Below the pieces are notes generated by a model that did no database searches, was not told the DNA's origin, and saw only the letters and a list, made by a program, of their open reading frames with translations. Source: Daucus carota subsp. sativus (taxonomy: Eukaryota > Streptophyta > Magnoliopsida > Apiales > Apiaceae). From it: a stretch of DNA of 64,000 nt. The DNA is taken from positions 22,538,545-22,602,544 of the forward strand of contig NC_030386.2 in the NCBI RefSeq assembly GCF_001625215.2, in the 5' to 3' direction. The position numbers and the translations under genes were made by a program. Below are positions 47,642 through 60,428 of the stretch, piece after piece. How positions within the stretch are numbered: the stretch's first letter is position 1; each line of letters begins with the position of its first letter.

Positions 47642-47944
47642 TTGAAAAAAATAAAAAATTCAACAATTAATAACCTGTGTTCATAAATATACACGGGAAA
47701 ATCCGTTATTTAAACGGTGACGGCTTATTTTGAATGCATAAATCCAAACACGGCTCTCCGCAGGAGACTGGGAGACCCAACACCGCCTTATAAATACAAC
47801 TTGGTTGGTTTGTGAAATCAGAGAACCTGCATTAAACAACAGCAACCACCATCGAATTCCGGATCCGGACCGCAATAGACTCAATAACTTTTTATTTCTA
47901 TTTTCCTAAAAATATAAATAAAATAAGGGGTTGATCTAGTACAG

Positions 47945-48085
47945 TATGTGTTCATGGGCACATGTCACTAAAACCTATCAATTTGGTCTATGAGATTCTA
48001 TATTATTAAGAATATAAGACAATCAAAATAAAATAAACTTATCAAATTTTGTACTTATCATGTGTCCATGAACACAACATAAGAA
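47945..48085. mobile_element. Small MITE with TGTG-CCATG-CACA type arms
   Basis: TATGTGTTCATGGGCACATG on the left and CATGTGTCCATGAACACAAC on the right are inverted. The fold resembles the element at 23655-23836, which suggests one family. Confidence 0.6.
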
Positions 48086-49203
48086 GATTGATAAAAATAT
48101 CAATTTTAATTAAGGAGTATAATTGAAAGTCAGACGAAGGAATATTAATTTTCAAAAATTAGAACCGGAATATTAATCTAAATTTAGATCGCAGCGCAAT
48201 TTGATAGCTCAATCAAGATCGTAAAACCCTTTCAGGGTCTAAATCAAATTCGATTATGACATATTTAGCAACATGAATTTGATTAATAAATTTGAAATTA
48301 ATTAAATAATATATTTGGATATACAAAAATTAGATTTAAGATACATATGAAACCTAAGACATATACTATTTTAAATTTGATAGTTTGAAACAATAACAAA
48401 AACTATATTTAAAGTCTAAATTTTAAATTTATTACATTAATAATTTTAAATTATAAATATTTTTAAGTAAAATCTCGAACACTATTAAACCATGTGAGTA
48501 TGGATCACTTAAAAAAAAGCAGCGGGGCGAAGTAAAAGGGGGATGAATATATGCCTCCAGAAGTACTGTTGATTTCAAATCTTCTAGATATGATTTGTTT
48601 TTAAGTACATTTTCTTTATCAAAAAGTAGGATATCTCTCGGAACCTTTTGTAACTACTCAGTTCACAGCTTTGACAATAAACACAGCTGAAGCCTGAAAG
48701 GTTGATCCGCATCATTTACCAAATAGACCTACCAATGTTAAAACTAATGCCTATTTGATTCCTTAATAAACCACAGATAATTATGAAGTCGTCTGGGTGA
48801 GTTTAAAATAAGTGTTTTTTCTTTAAAATAAATAAATGGAGTGAAAATTAGAAACAAGATAAGACTTATAAGTGATTAAAGTGTTTGGGATATAAGTAGA
48901 AGTCCTGAAACAAAAACTAGCATTCCTAACTTTTTATAAGTGTTTTTTGACTTATTATACAAACAGTACGAATAAGTGCTCATAATTTATAATCCATAAG
49001 CTGGACTTATAAGTATTTACCAAACACCCACTATGTTTCAAGGAAAATACCAGAATAGTAACATTTATTTATGAAATGAATTTCAAGTATCATATGTACT
49101 GATATAATTTGTTATTAACTCTATTAAATATAATAAATCTTGGTATATATATTGAAACGCTAATTAAAATATCTCAAACTTAGATATCAACTTCACGTGT
49201 ACA
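48086..49203. other. AT-rich spacer, possible MITE at 48790-49031
   Basis: No gene. Between about 48790 and 49031 the ends (TGGGTGAGTTTAAAATAAGTG and the inverse of CTTATAAGTATTTACCAAAC) are weakly inverted and may be a worn hAT-like MITE. Confidence 0.35.
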
Positions 49204-49220
49204 AATTGAACATCTTATAT

Positions 49221-49361
49221 TTTTTTTTTTGACTAATATGGCTTATAGCCTTACAAAGTGAGTATCTGTTCGAAGATATTCTCGGGGTGAGCCAGAGTCG
49301 AACCCATGACCTGGGACGACAGAGGATAAACCCTTAACCACTGTGCTATCCGATCGTGCTC
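49221..49361 (-). mobile_element. tRNA-derived SINE with 17-bp target duplication
   Basis: On the minus strand it reads from GAGCACGATCGGATAGCACA with an A box (TAGCACAGTGGTTAAGG) and a B box (GGTCATGGGTTCGACTC), and ends in an A-tail. AATTGAACATCTTATAT flanks it on both sides (49204-49220 and 49362-49378). The exact duplication implies a fairly recent insertion. Confidence 0.95.
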
Positions 49362-49378
49362 AATTGAACATCTTATAT

Positions 49379-50045
49379 AATTTTTAATTTATAGATCACT
49401 TATATGGAATGCGAGCCAAACTGTGCTTACGATCGTCTAGAAAGTGGAAGGTGAAACTTAGTTAAATAAATTCAGGCAAGTCTCTATGTTGTCTTTTTTG
49501 ACAATAAAATTTATTTGAGTTTTTTTTTTAGTAGATAAGCATGAGTAAAAAATATTTTACATAAATACAAGTGGAAATTTGTTTAGAATAACCAGCGAAA
49601 GACCGAGAGTAAATACCACTAGCCGCTATATTTAGTCTGATATTGTGTACTAGCCATTTTTAACAAAATCCCAGGCTTTAAATGTGTATTAGTAGCAAAC
49701 TCTTATTACGAGTTCTTAAGCGTAAGAAACTGAGTTTTGTGATAAGGGTCAAGTCAGACTCGATAAATTCGGTTGAATAAGAAAATAATCTAACAGAAAA
49801 TTCGCTCAACAAATTTATGAAGTGGATTTTTTCTTAAAAAACAATTACAGGACCAAAAAAGAGAGAAAACAAAATAAAAGTTCAACTACATGAACCAACT
49901 GGGCCTCTGCATGTGCTTCTAGACTTTCATATATTGGGCCGGTAAAGCAGGCTAAGCAGTCTGAGACAACTCTCAAGTTTCAATCACGGCTGATAAGTTA
50001 ATAATTTCAATCTAAAGTATACCCTTATTCAAACTTTAAACAAAC
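49379..50045. other. AT-rich spacer, nothing recognised
   Basis: No coding potential, RNA gene or repeat partner is seen in the window. Confidence 0.5.
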
Positions 50046-51485
50046 TAGTTCAGAAACCGCGCGTTGCGGCGGCCTATAAAAATTATATTAAAGATATAAT
50101 ATTAATAATTCTAGAATAAAATAATATTATGGCTGTTTATAAAAAGTATATTAATGTTTCAAAGTTAATATTTGTAGGATAAAATAAATTTATATTATAA
50201 AAATCTTGATGTAATACCAATACTAATATATAAAATTGCAAAATTGGACTATAATTCATGGTGAAAAAATGAAAATAAATTTATACACATAATTAACAAT
50301 TTAAAGCATGACGAATCTTAATTTTATTTGTTTTTTTTATGAAAAGTAATCATGTTCTTACATTGACACCTTCCTCCAATTTTTTTGGATTGATGGTGCA
50401 CAAAAACATCTAACTTAAATCTAAATTTATGAGATAGCGGTCTGTAACTACCCTCTTAAAAGTTGCTTAAACGGAGCAAACGGATAATGCATGAATGATT
50501 TTTTCCTCTATACAAAGTAAATCATATAAAAATTAACAACAACAAACATGTCCGATAAACAAAACAAATATTATAAAAGAATAACCAACAAACATACATC
50601 ACTAATAGTTAATTTATTGATATCAACCATCAATATCATATTGGATTTGTCGACTCCAATATAACGGTCTATAACTACCTTTGCTTGCAACAACCTTTAT
50701 TTTTTTTAATACTGTATAAACAACCTTCACTTATTGTTGCAGAAGAACGACACATCCGAGTTAGAAATCGAGCATGAGAAAGGTAGTTCTAATTTTTGAT
50801 ATTTTTCATCCAAAAATTTCAGAAAATTTAAAAAATAGAACGGAGCGATGTGAGAGGCGCCACCTACACGCCCCTCGCTTCTCCTTTAAAAATCGAGTAA
50901 GAAAACTATCACCAGAAAGAGGTAGGTTTGTGGTATTGAGAGAGGAGATTGTGTTTAGATGATTCAAAATCCTACGATCTATACGGGTATTTATAGGTGC
51001 AGAGAGACTTGTTTGCTACTCTTTTCCATAATTAAATAATCAGAACAAAATTAGATTAAAATTTTCAAGCTACTATATTCCATAAATAATCTGTATTTTC
51101 CATAATTAAATAATCTGAAACAAAATCAGATTAAAACTTTTAAACTACTATACTCCATAAATAATGCTACTCTTTCCATAACTAAATAATCAGAACAAAA
51201 TTGGATTAAAATTTTCAAGCTACTATATTCCATAAATAATCTGTCTTTTCCATAATTAAATAATCTGAAACAAAATTAGATTAAAACTTTCAAACTACTA
51301 TATTCCATAAATAATTTGAAACAAAATCAGATTCTAAAACTTACTTTTAATATACCCGAAACTAAAAAAGGTAGTTCTAATTTTTGATATTTTTCTTCCA
51401 AAAATTCCAGAAAATTAGAAAAATAGAACGGAGCGATGTGAGAGGCGCCACCTACACGCCCCTCGCTTCTCCTTTATATAAGTAT
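50046..51485. repeat. Element with internal tandem repeats, uncertain class
   Basis: It opens CTAGTTCAGAAACCGCGCGT and closes CTCCTTTATATAAGTATA, the same layout as 13515-14405. A ~110-bp segment (AAAGGTAGTTCTAATTTTTG ... GAGGCGCCACCTACACGCCC) occurs at 50776-50885 and again at 51368-51475. A non-autonomous Helitron-like element is one possibility. Confidence 0.4.
51005..51340. repeat. Tandem repeat, ~75-bp monomers in alternating types
   Basis: Monomers contain TCCATAATTAAATAATC, CAAAATYAGATTAAAA and CTACTATAYTCCATAAATAA. Two slightly different monomer types alternate, giving a dimer of about 150 bp. Confidence 0.75.
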
Positions 51486-52199
51486 ATTGATTTTGGCAGC
51501 GGTATATGCGGCTCCGTTAAGAGTTTTTCGAAATTTTTTATCTCCAACTCGTTAAAAGTAAATTATGGCTCAATCCTGTTTATTGTAAGTATGTTCGAAT
51601 TGGTTGGATAAATTTACGTGGATTATTCGTATTTTTGCGAAAAAAGTTTAGTTTTATATATATATTATGTAATCTATGTGTCAGGTTAGTCCAAACTCAC
51701 TATCAACTAGGTGCAGCTTATAAAAATAATCAACTAGACACAGAGACTTAGAGACTTAAATTGAGAATGATGAATGTACGTGGAGTTCTCATTTTTTTTC
51801 GGTCCCAGCACTATTACAACGTATAGTGCAGTATAATGCAGCGAGTATATTTCTTTTAGATCTCAGCACATGAGGTCTTTCGACCTCATAAACATAGTCA
51901 TGGGTATATTTTTTTTGGTTATCGACTTGTCAAGCTCACCTCGTCCAAATTCCATCCCTGCTTAGAGATGATGACTCTTTCATTTATAGAGTTTATTTAA
52001 AAATATTACATTCATATATTCATAAACTATTCTCATTTAATATTCACTACCTTTTTTTAGGCAGATAAAGTTAAGTCAAGTATAGCTCATACAACTTGCA
52101 GATGTACGTATTTTGGATTAAGAAAAATTTATATAAAATTAAACAAATTAATTATACATGTGCGTGAAACTCTATTTCATCATTTTTTATCATCGCATG
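51486..52199. other. AT-rich spacer, nothing recognised
   Basis: No gene, RNA or repeat with a partner in this window. Confidence 0.5.
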
Positions 52200-52825
52200 T
52201 TTTTTTTTTTTGAAAAAAAAAAGAGATAATTCAATAAATAATGGTCATACGGCATCTACAAGAATGATCGAGTCGAACAAACATAGAAAAAATTAACATG
52301 CCTGTCTTCATACCCAAGATGAGACAAATAAGCGATGTTGAAATTGACGATGGTACATGTATAGATCCTTGCTCTGTGTTCACCATCTTTTCCAAAAACT
52401 CCGTTTGAGCTATCGACCACAAATGCAATTCCCGAAAGGCTTTATCTATGAATCCAAACCACTCTCACAAAAGGAGAGAAAAATCACACACTCTCACCAG
52501 GGAGAGAAATCAAACTATAATCAAAACAAACTAAAACAATTAGATTTGCACCACGACGCTTAGGAGATAATCGATCCACTCACAAATCCAAAAAGGCCTC
52601 TGGAAGCGAATAAGAACGAAAATCGAAAGTTTCGGTGAAATAGATCTAAGAAAACTTTTCCCGAAGATGGAGATTTATTAAGAAACTCAATGAAAAAGCA
52701 AGAACAATAAAAACTAGCAATCAAACGAAAAGATTTGGGGCTTTCTACCGGAAACCGATGGAAGCCCCGTCGGAGATGAAAAGAGGAGTCGGCTAGAGAG
52801 AAGAGAGAAAAAGAAAACTAGGGTT
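52200..52825 (-). other. Retro-transcript-like segment (5'-UTR-like start, A-tail)
   Basis: On the minus strand it begins with AACCCTAGTTTTC and a CT-rich leader, runs about 600 bp with one 65-codon frame (52428-52231), and ends in a run of A. This resembles a processed transcript or an internally deleted LINE. I do not recognise the product, and no target duplication is certain. Confidence 0.35.
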
Positions 52826-54145
52826 GTTTGATCATTGTGTAAATGTTAAAGACTAATTTGTATCTCCTGAATAATATTTAAAGTACGAAAGATAATAGTT
52901 ACACTCAATAAAAAATTTCTTACATTATCATCATAATTTTTCCTCTTTCAGAAAAAATTAAACGAATATTATGATAAATGCACCGAAGTAAGCAAATTTA
53001 GTTTGGGTGGAAAAAGTACCTATGTTTATAAAAATTATATGAGATGATATAGTTTTCGATCTTTAACAAATGGAAAACCTTGCCATCATTTATTAGTCAC
53101 ATATAGACCAAACAGCAGGTCATTGTAATTGCTAACTGACAAATTGAGCTTGGATTGGATGAAGATAACCAACCAAATGTTTGAGCATCCCAACATCTTG
53201 AGATAAACTTACAATTCTTCAACCACATCCACCGGTTATGGAGGATAAGGCTCCACACCTCCGGTTGCCACAATAATATTATCAGTGACTTTATTTCTTG
53301 TAAATTGTCCTTGATAAAATAACAAAAAACCAGATACATTTTTCATTGTATTATAAATAATATTTAACATATTTATGATGTTTAAAGTCTAAATGCTTAG
53401 CTTCAACAAGAAAAAGAACGTTTGAAGAAGTCTTTTAGTATAAATAATACGTAAATAATACTTCTGTCGTAACTTATTTATGTTAGTGTTGCACGAGGTT
53501 TTTATAAAGTATAAATTTATAACATTTTTTTTAAATATTATTTTTAAATAAAAATTTAAACAGCAAATTATTATTCAAAATTCTTTTTTATGTTAGTGAA
53601 GTCACTGCATGCTTGTCAAAAAATAACATAAAGATTGTGTTGGGATGAGCAGACTGCAGAGTACTAATACTTCCTGACAATTTGAGCCGGATCATCTGTG
53701 CGCTTGTAATATAAAAAAAATTGTTACAGTTTGATGTGGGCTTTATTTGGATTTATAATCCAATTTTTTATTTACATTATTTTTTAATAAATGTAATTTC
53801 TATTGTAAATAACAAAGTCTAAATTAATTTTTCTTGAATTGTTTGATGTTTTATTTCTCAGAAGTTAGATTTAAATTTAAACTATTGATTAAAATTCAGT
53901 AAAAGATATAAAGTCTATCGAATGAACTATGAAGTGTTTTAAGAGAAGAAAACCTAAATGAAAAGAGTTCAAAATGAAAGACTCAAAATAAAAGCTATTT
54001 ATCCATTTCTTTTTATTGCTACTCAATAATTTTCAATTCCCAGAACCCTGTAATATCTAGTTTGCAAATTGAACAAAGTCATCATTTTTATATTATTCCA
54101 CTGCTCAGTTTTCTCTGTTTTTTCCAACCAAACCAAAAACCAAAG
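52826..54145. other. Spacer and upstream region of malate dehydrogenase
   Basis: Mostly AT-rich. A minus-strand open frame of 80 codons at 53097-53339 has no recognised domain. The last ~150 bases are CT-rich leader-like sequence before the gMDH start. Confidence 0.45.
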
Positions 54146-57100
54146 ATGCAATCTGAAGCTAATTTTCGCATTTCAAGAATCTCAGCTCATCTCAACCCTT
54201 CTAATGTTGAGGTTTGTACTCTGTTTACTCAATTCAATTCACAAGAAACTCTTTCCAATTATATTTATATGATGATTGATCATATGCTTTTGTTTCTTGA
54301 ATTTAGTTGCTTGTTGATTTTTCATATACCAGTAGTATTGGGATTATGAGCGTTAATTCTTGTTATCTTTGATTGATGGGTCTTCTTAGTTTAGCTAAAG
54401 TTTCAATCTTTTCATAGAGTTTTTGTGATTTTCAATCTTTGGTTACTTGGGCACTGCAAAATTTAGCTGCAGTTTCAATTTTGTGATTGGAATTTTGAAA
54501 ATTAGTATCTATGGCGGCGAGATTTGCATACACCTTACCCTGCCTAGACCTTGCAGCCGGACGTCCCGGGCATTATTTGGACTTTGGTTGGTCGTATTGC
54601 TTAATTTAGAAGTTTCAGTCTTTGCTGACTGGTTAACTTTAAAGTTCAGCTGAAGTTTTATATATTTTTTTCGTACTGTTTTAAAGTTTCAATCTTTGCT
54701 TACGAGGTACTGCTAAATTTAGCTAAAATTTTAATTTCCTATGGGGTTATCGAAAAGTTTCAAAGTTCAATATGTTGTTACTGGCACTGCTTCTTTTGGT
54801 TTTAAATCCCTCAAATAATGTTCTTGATTATGTTGAAAGATGGGGGAGAATTCCATGTTGGAGCAAGCTAAGTGCCGAGCAAAAGGTGGTGCACCAGGAT
54901 TCAAGGTTGCAATCTTGGGTGCTGCTGGAGGCATTGGCCAGCCCCTTGCTATGTTGATGAAGATGAATCCACTTGTCTCAGTTCTTCATCTTTATGATGT
55001 TGTTAACGCCCCTGGTGTTACTGCTGATATCAGTCACATGGACACTGGCGCTGTGGTATGTTTTTTGTTTTTTTTGGTTCAAAGCATGTTTTGTACTAGG
55101 TACTAACCACACACTGATTTTGTGTGAAATATATGGTTGACTTTTTTTTTGGATATGGATGTTTATAAATTTTGAATTTTTAGGTTAGGGGATTTTTGGG
55201 ACAGCCACAACTTGAGAATGCTCTTGCTGGGATGGACCTCGTAGTTATACCTGCTGGTGTTCCAAGGAAGCCCGGGATGACTAGAGATGACCTTTTCAAA
55301 ATAAATGCTGGAATTGTGAGGACTCTTTGTCAAGGAATTGCCAAGTGTTGTCCTAACGCAATTGTAAACTTGATCAGTAACCCTGTGAACTCGACAGTTC
55401 CAATTGCAGCAGAAGTGTTTAAGAAGGCTGGCACTTATGATCCAAAACGCCTCTTAGGTGTCACTATGCTTGATGTAGTGAGAGCCAATACTTTTGTGGT
55501 ATGTGTCCTTTTAGATATTTTTTTTTTTGCTTAAATCTCTTATCATTATGGGGTAATAGTTGTCTCTTTAGTGTCATCATAGATAACTGGTGCTGATAAT
55601 GACCTCTGCTCGAAAAGTTTTATGGTTTTGGGCAGTATTTGTTCAAGCAGCATGCCAGTTGTAGAATACACAGTCTAAGTATACATTGGACCACTTACAT
55701 CCGGTCGTTTGAAAAAAAGAGCCAGGAACATTTTAGGAATTGGATTTAATAATAATCTAACAAACAAATACATGACAAACGTTGTAGACAGAAGCCTAAA
55801 TTTTGCTTAATGATTTTTCGTTAAGTAAATCCAAAATTTAAAAAGAATTACTTGGTTGTTAATGGAACTGAAGAACGATGGTGATAAGTTGTCATTATGC
55901 AGAATTTGATAAGTGATACAAATATATATATGTACATATGTGTGTGTGTGTGTGTAATATAATAATTGGATAGATGCATGCTGGCATTCATGATTTCTGT
56001 TGTGTTGATAGACATTGTTAATGTGTCTATGCAGGCAGAAGTCCTGGGACTTGACCCAAGGGAAGTTAGTGTTCCAGTTGTGGGTGGGCATGCAGGAGTT
56101 ACTATTTTGCCTCTTCTTTCACAGGTTTCTAACCTCCATTTTCCAGATATTTTAGTCTTGCTGAAAATTGTAACTCGGGATTTATATCTTAACATGGTCT
56201 ATTTGTACTTCATCAGGTTAAACCTCCCTGTTCTTTCACATCAGAAGAGACAGAATACCTTACAAAACGTATACAGGATGGAGGAACTGAAGTTGTTCAG
56301 GTAACTCCACTTGGACACCTGAAGTAGTTTTTGATATTGTTGATGGATATATCAGTACTTGATAGAGTCTAAGGCATTAAGCTGTTTTTTATGGGGCGTA
56401 CGTGTTTTTTATCCATCACATAAAGTTCAATAACTTGTAATGGTGTAAAGCATTTCAGACATCATCAGTTTCTATCTTAACGCATATATTATTAGTATTT
56501 AATTTGTTCACTACATGTAATCGTGTATAATTATGCCTGCGTCTATATCATTTTCTTGCTTGTAAAATTTATATAAATTGATGCAATTAAAACTACATGA
56601 ACCTTAGATTGATGCATATATCTCTTTTGATCCTGGATGAAATGTCCATTGCTATCTTAGAGCTAATTCTAAGTAATTACATAATGCTGCAGGCAAAAGC
56701 TGGAGCTGGCTCTGCAACCCTCTCAATGGTTAGTCACGTTTGAATCTTTAAAGTTTGTTTTTAACTTGTTTATGTTTAGAGGTTAGATATAGATTTCCAG
56801 ATTCCAAGTTGAACTTATTGTGACATTTGGCTGGCACTTGTGTGTTTAGGCGTATGCCGCCGTCAAATTTGCAGATGCATGCTTGCGTGGTCTAAGAGGG
56901 GATGCCAATATCGTGGAATGTGCGTTTGTTGCTTCTCAGGTACTTGCTCGGCGCTATTGCCTTTCTCTAGTAAAGACAAGCACCATAGAGAAGCATGTAC
57001 ATTGCTACCTTTATATATGTTGAACTTTTGTGTTTCGCACTTTACAGGTGACAGAACTACCCTTCTTTGCCACCAGGGTACGACTTGGTCGTACTGGAGC

Positions 57101-57298
57101 TGAGGAAATTTTTCAGCTTGGACCGATGAACGAGTACGAGAGGTATAAATAGCAACCAACTGAGAGATGAGAACAATGTTTTCATTTAACACATTTTTGT
57201 TTATTCACTCAATAAATCTTAACAGGGCTGGATTGGTGGAAGCGAAGAAAGAATTAATAGGAAGCATCGAAAAGGGAGTGTCCTTTATCAGCAAATAA
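54146..57298 (+). CDS. gMDH: Glyoxysomal/peroxisomal NAD-malate dehydrogenase
   Basis: Nine exons (54146-54211, 54840-55055, 55184-55498, 56035-56124, 56217-56300, 56693-56728, 56850-56939, 57048-57142, 57226-57298) encode 354 aa, the family length. The enzyme interconverts malate and oxaloacetate with NAD in peroxisomes and glyoxysomes, supporting beta-oxidation and the glyoxylate cycle. The N-terminus holds a PTS2 import signal, R8-I9-x5-H15-L16 within [12 protein letters not shown]. The NAD motif GAAGGIG is at 49-55, [12 protein letters not shown] at 120-131 carries the substrate arginines, NLISNPVNS follows, and the catalytic histidine is in VVGGHAGV (H218). No defects are seen. The first intron separates the targeting peptide from the mature enzyme. 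Confidence 0.97.
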
Positions 57299-58035
57299 GA
57301 CCGCAGGTTTCTACAAATTGATGTTTCTCCTTGAGGTCATTGTATTATTCTCTCATATTCTACTGAAACAAGTTAAACAAAATAAATAGCTCTGTATATT
57401 ATGTGGAACTTTGTGACAGAGAAATATGTTCTTGTGTTATCAAAATCATCCTGGCCATTCTTTAGCCGTAGAATTTTAAAGCTGTAGATTAATATGTGCA
57501 AAATGCAATTCAACTAAGAGTCCGTTTGACTGAGCTTATGACTTATGATTTAACTTGACTTATGACTTAAAGTAACTTATGTGATAAAGTTGGGAGTTTA
57601 AAATGTCTGTTTGAGTAATTTTAAAATATAGATATATTGATGATTCATAAATTATTAATTATATAATAAAAGAAATAAAAGTGATTTACAGGTAACTTAT
57701 GTCTATGAGTATGAGTAAGTTTCATCAAAAAATAAATTAATTAATTCGCTGAAAAAAGTACCTCAAACTCTAAAAAATCATATTTTGACTTATTTCTAAT
57801 TTTAAACTGACTTATGGCTTATTACATAAAACATATATAATTTTCAGCTTAAAGTCTAGGCTTGAAGCCCAGACAAACAGCTAAAATTTCTGTTGCCATA
57901 CTAGAGTAACATGACATGATCCGAAACATTTATAAAAAGTCATCATGAAGATGATAATTCAGTCCGAGGGTCATAGTCTTGGGTTGGAAATTTGCACTAG
58001 TTGCAAAAAGAACACAGGTTAGCATCAAACAAATA
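57299..58035. other. 3' flank of gMDH and probable hAT-like MITE (57518-57881)
   Basis: After about 200 bp of 3' UTR-like sequence, AGTCCGTTTGACTGAGCTTA and CTTGAAGCCCAGACAAACAG face each other as imperfect inverted ends around an AT-rich core containing repeated ACTTATGACTTA. The target duplication is not clear. Confidence 0.5.
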
Positions 58036-58284
58036 CTCCCCGTCCCCTCCAATTCTTATCATTTAAAGCGGAGTGCTCGGCACGCATTTTAAGGCTCATC
58101 TAAAATATAGTTCTATAATTTATTTTTAAAATTTTCTTTTTCTAAATAAAAATTTATTGTTTAAATTTTTATTCAAGGAAAAAAAATTATAAAAATAAAT
58201 TATGGAACTATATTTTATATGAGTATTGAAATGCGTGCTAAGCATCCCATTTCAAATGATAAGAATTGGAAGGGACGGAGGGAG
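58036..58284. mobile_element. Stowaway-type MITE, TA target duplication
   Basis: It starts CTCCCCGTCCCCTCC and ends GAAGGGACGGAGGGAG, with TA on both sides. The inner arms carry inverted GCACGCATTT / AAATGCGTGC type sequence. Confidence 0.85.
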
Positions 58285-58433
58285 TACATGTTAATGTTAC
58301 TTTCTCCGTCCCATCCATTTCTTTACACTTTCTTTTCATGATTGCTAAATGCAGTGATAATTTGCTTTGTGCAGTAATCGCAAATTACATACATATCCCT
58401 ATCTTGTTTTCTGTACAGAGTTAACTATAATTA

Positions 58434-58668
58434 CTCCCTCCGTCCCACCAGATTCTTTACGCTACTTTTGGGCACGCATTTTGAGACTCCTATAAAGTAT
58501 AGTTCCAGAATATGTTTTTTTATAAAAAAAATTCTGAAAAAAAATTTGACGTTTAAACTTTTATTCAGAAAAAAAATAAATTAAAAAAACGTTATTGAAC
58601 TATACTTTATAAGAGCCTCAAAATGCGTGCAAACAGTGAACGTAAACATCCTGGCGGGACGGAGGGAG
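58434..58668. mobile_element. Stowaway-type MITE, 235 bp
   Basis: The ends are CTCCCTCCGTCCC and GGGACGGAGGGAG with TA flanks. The arms fold over most of their length (GGCACGCATTTTGAG against CTCAAAATGCGTGC). Confidence 0.93.
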
Positions 58669-58872
58669 TAATATATTCTTATTTTTTGTGCTGACTGTGA
58701 TCAGTACGTGGAGTAAATTCATTCCTCTGTTTTACTGCTACTCATTCACGCCTGTATAACATATATTTAATTATGTTCATTTTCATATGATTCAGATTAA
58801 AAAATTTTAATTTTTTAAATAAAGTTTAAATATCAAATTTTTATTCGGAAAAATAAAAATATATTTTTTTGG

Positions 58873-59077
58873 TTTTGAAATATAAGTCGTTTGATTTTTT
58901 GGCACACACTTCTAAGACTTTTGACCCCATAGTAATCATTATTTTTTAAAAAAAATTGAATAAAAATCTATGATCATTATTATAATTAAATTTTTTTAAA
59001 AAAATAATAATTTTTCCTATGCGATCAAAAGACTTAGAAATGTGTGCTAAAAAGTGAAGCGACCTATATTTCAAAAC
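58873..59077. mobile_element. MITE with ~60-bp inverted arms
   Basis: TTTTGAAATATAAGTCGTTT and GAAGCGACCTATATTTCAAA are inverted, as are TTTTTTGGCACACA and TGTGTGCTAAAAA. It is likely a degraded Stowaway relative. Confidence 0.7.
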
Positions 59078-59780
59078 ACAGAGAATATATATTAAGGAAG
59101 TCTTAAAAAGCGTACCAAAAAATTATGTATACAATTGGGACGGCAGGAGTATTTTATTATGTTATTTAAAATACCTACTAAAAATATCATATTACTCTTC
59201 TATTATTCTATAATATGCAAAATTTAAATATATAAATTATTTCTATACATTGAATTTTTTCTTCTTCTTAAAATTTGATCGGTCAAATTCATTGATTTTA
59301 TTTTTATTTTATTTTTTTGATATTATTTTTTGTTTTCAAATTATAATATTAGAAACATGATATCATTTTATGTTCCTGTGTGTTAAATAGGTATGAATAT
59401 TTATAACATTATGTAATATAATTTTAAAAAAATTTAAGATTTACTTCGATGTTATTATATTATTATCTATTATAATTATAATATAGTTTTAACGATTATC
59501 TTACTTAAGTTTTATTTATGTTATTATATAATATAATTTTAATTAAACATATATGATTATGCATACTTCTGTTTAGGAATTTGTTAAATTGTTTTGTGTA
59601 GGAATATTTTGAATTGTTTTGTAAAAATATATGTATTTGATCGTAAGATAATCCCAAGAAACTCAGCAAAGTTTATAGCATTTGTGTTCAGGTTAGTTCA
59701 AGATTACTGGCCCTAGTGATTTAGCAAGAAACATTCAATACTGAGACTTATCGGATCGTGAACCATTTAATAGTGAGAAG
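59078..59780. other. AT-rich spacer
   Basis: GGGACGGCAGGAGTA at about 59137 looks like an isolated Stowaway-type end. Otherwise nothing is recognised. Confidence 0.45.
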
Positions 59781-60428
59781 TAGGGGTGTACGCGGGCCGG
59801 GTTGGCCCGGTTTTGGTTTTTTATCGACCCAACCCATTAAATTCGGTTTGCTAATTTTCGAACCCAACCCATTAAAATTAATTTATAACCCAACCCAATT
59901 TGTCATACTTCGGGTTGGGTTAGTTTGGGTCGGGTTGACGGGTTACTAACTACTAAATCGTTGTTTTAAAATTGGTACGCAACCTATAAATTATAGAGCA
60001 TTAAAACAAGTTCGGACTTTTAAAGAATAGTAGCTTCACTATTGAACTCTCAAAGGCAAGTAGACGAATGACAAAGGTGCAGGGAAAATATTTTAAAGGA
60101 AACTCGAGGAAAGATACCAATGTTATAATTCAATTTTATCACACTAATGTTATAATTTTAATTGGGTAGTTATATTTCATATATATACAATTTTGTTAGA
60201 TATATATATATATATTATCTATATAATGTATTTTTATTAAAATACCCTCGGGTCGGGTTGGGTTGGGTTGGCCAAATAAAATCTAAAACCATGCCCAACC
60301 CATTAAAATCGGGTTGGAGCCGATTCAACCCAATTAAAAAACGGTTTAAAATTTTCGGTTTGGTTCGGCCGAAAATAGGGTCGGTTTGGGTCGGTTTAAA
60401 CGGTTTGGGCAACCCATGTACACCCCTA
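59781..60428. mobile_element. hAT-type MITE, 648 bp, 8-bp target duplication
   Basis: The ends TAGGGGTGTACGCGGG and CCATGTACACCCCTA are inverted. GTGAGAAG flanks it exactly on both sides. The interior is rich in GGGTTGGGT/ACCCAACCC motifs in both orientations, giving long self-complementary arms. Confidence 0.93.

Noticed and set aside
49221-49361. A tRNA gene on the minus strand
   Set aside because: The A and B boxes belong to a SINE with an A-tail and flanking 17-bp duplications; no full tRNA cloverleaf is present.
53097-53339. An 80-codon minus-strand frame as a gene
   Set aside because: No recognised domain, no convincing splice or promoter context.
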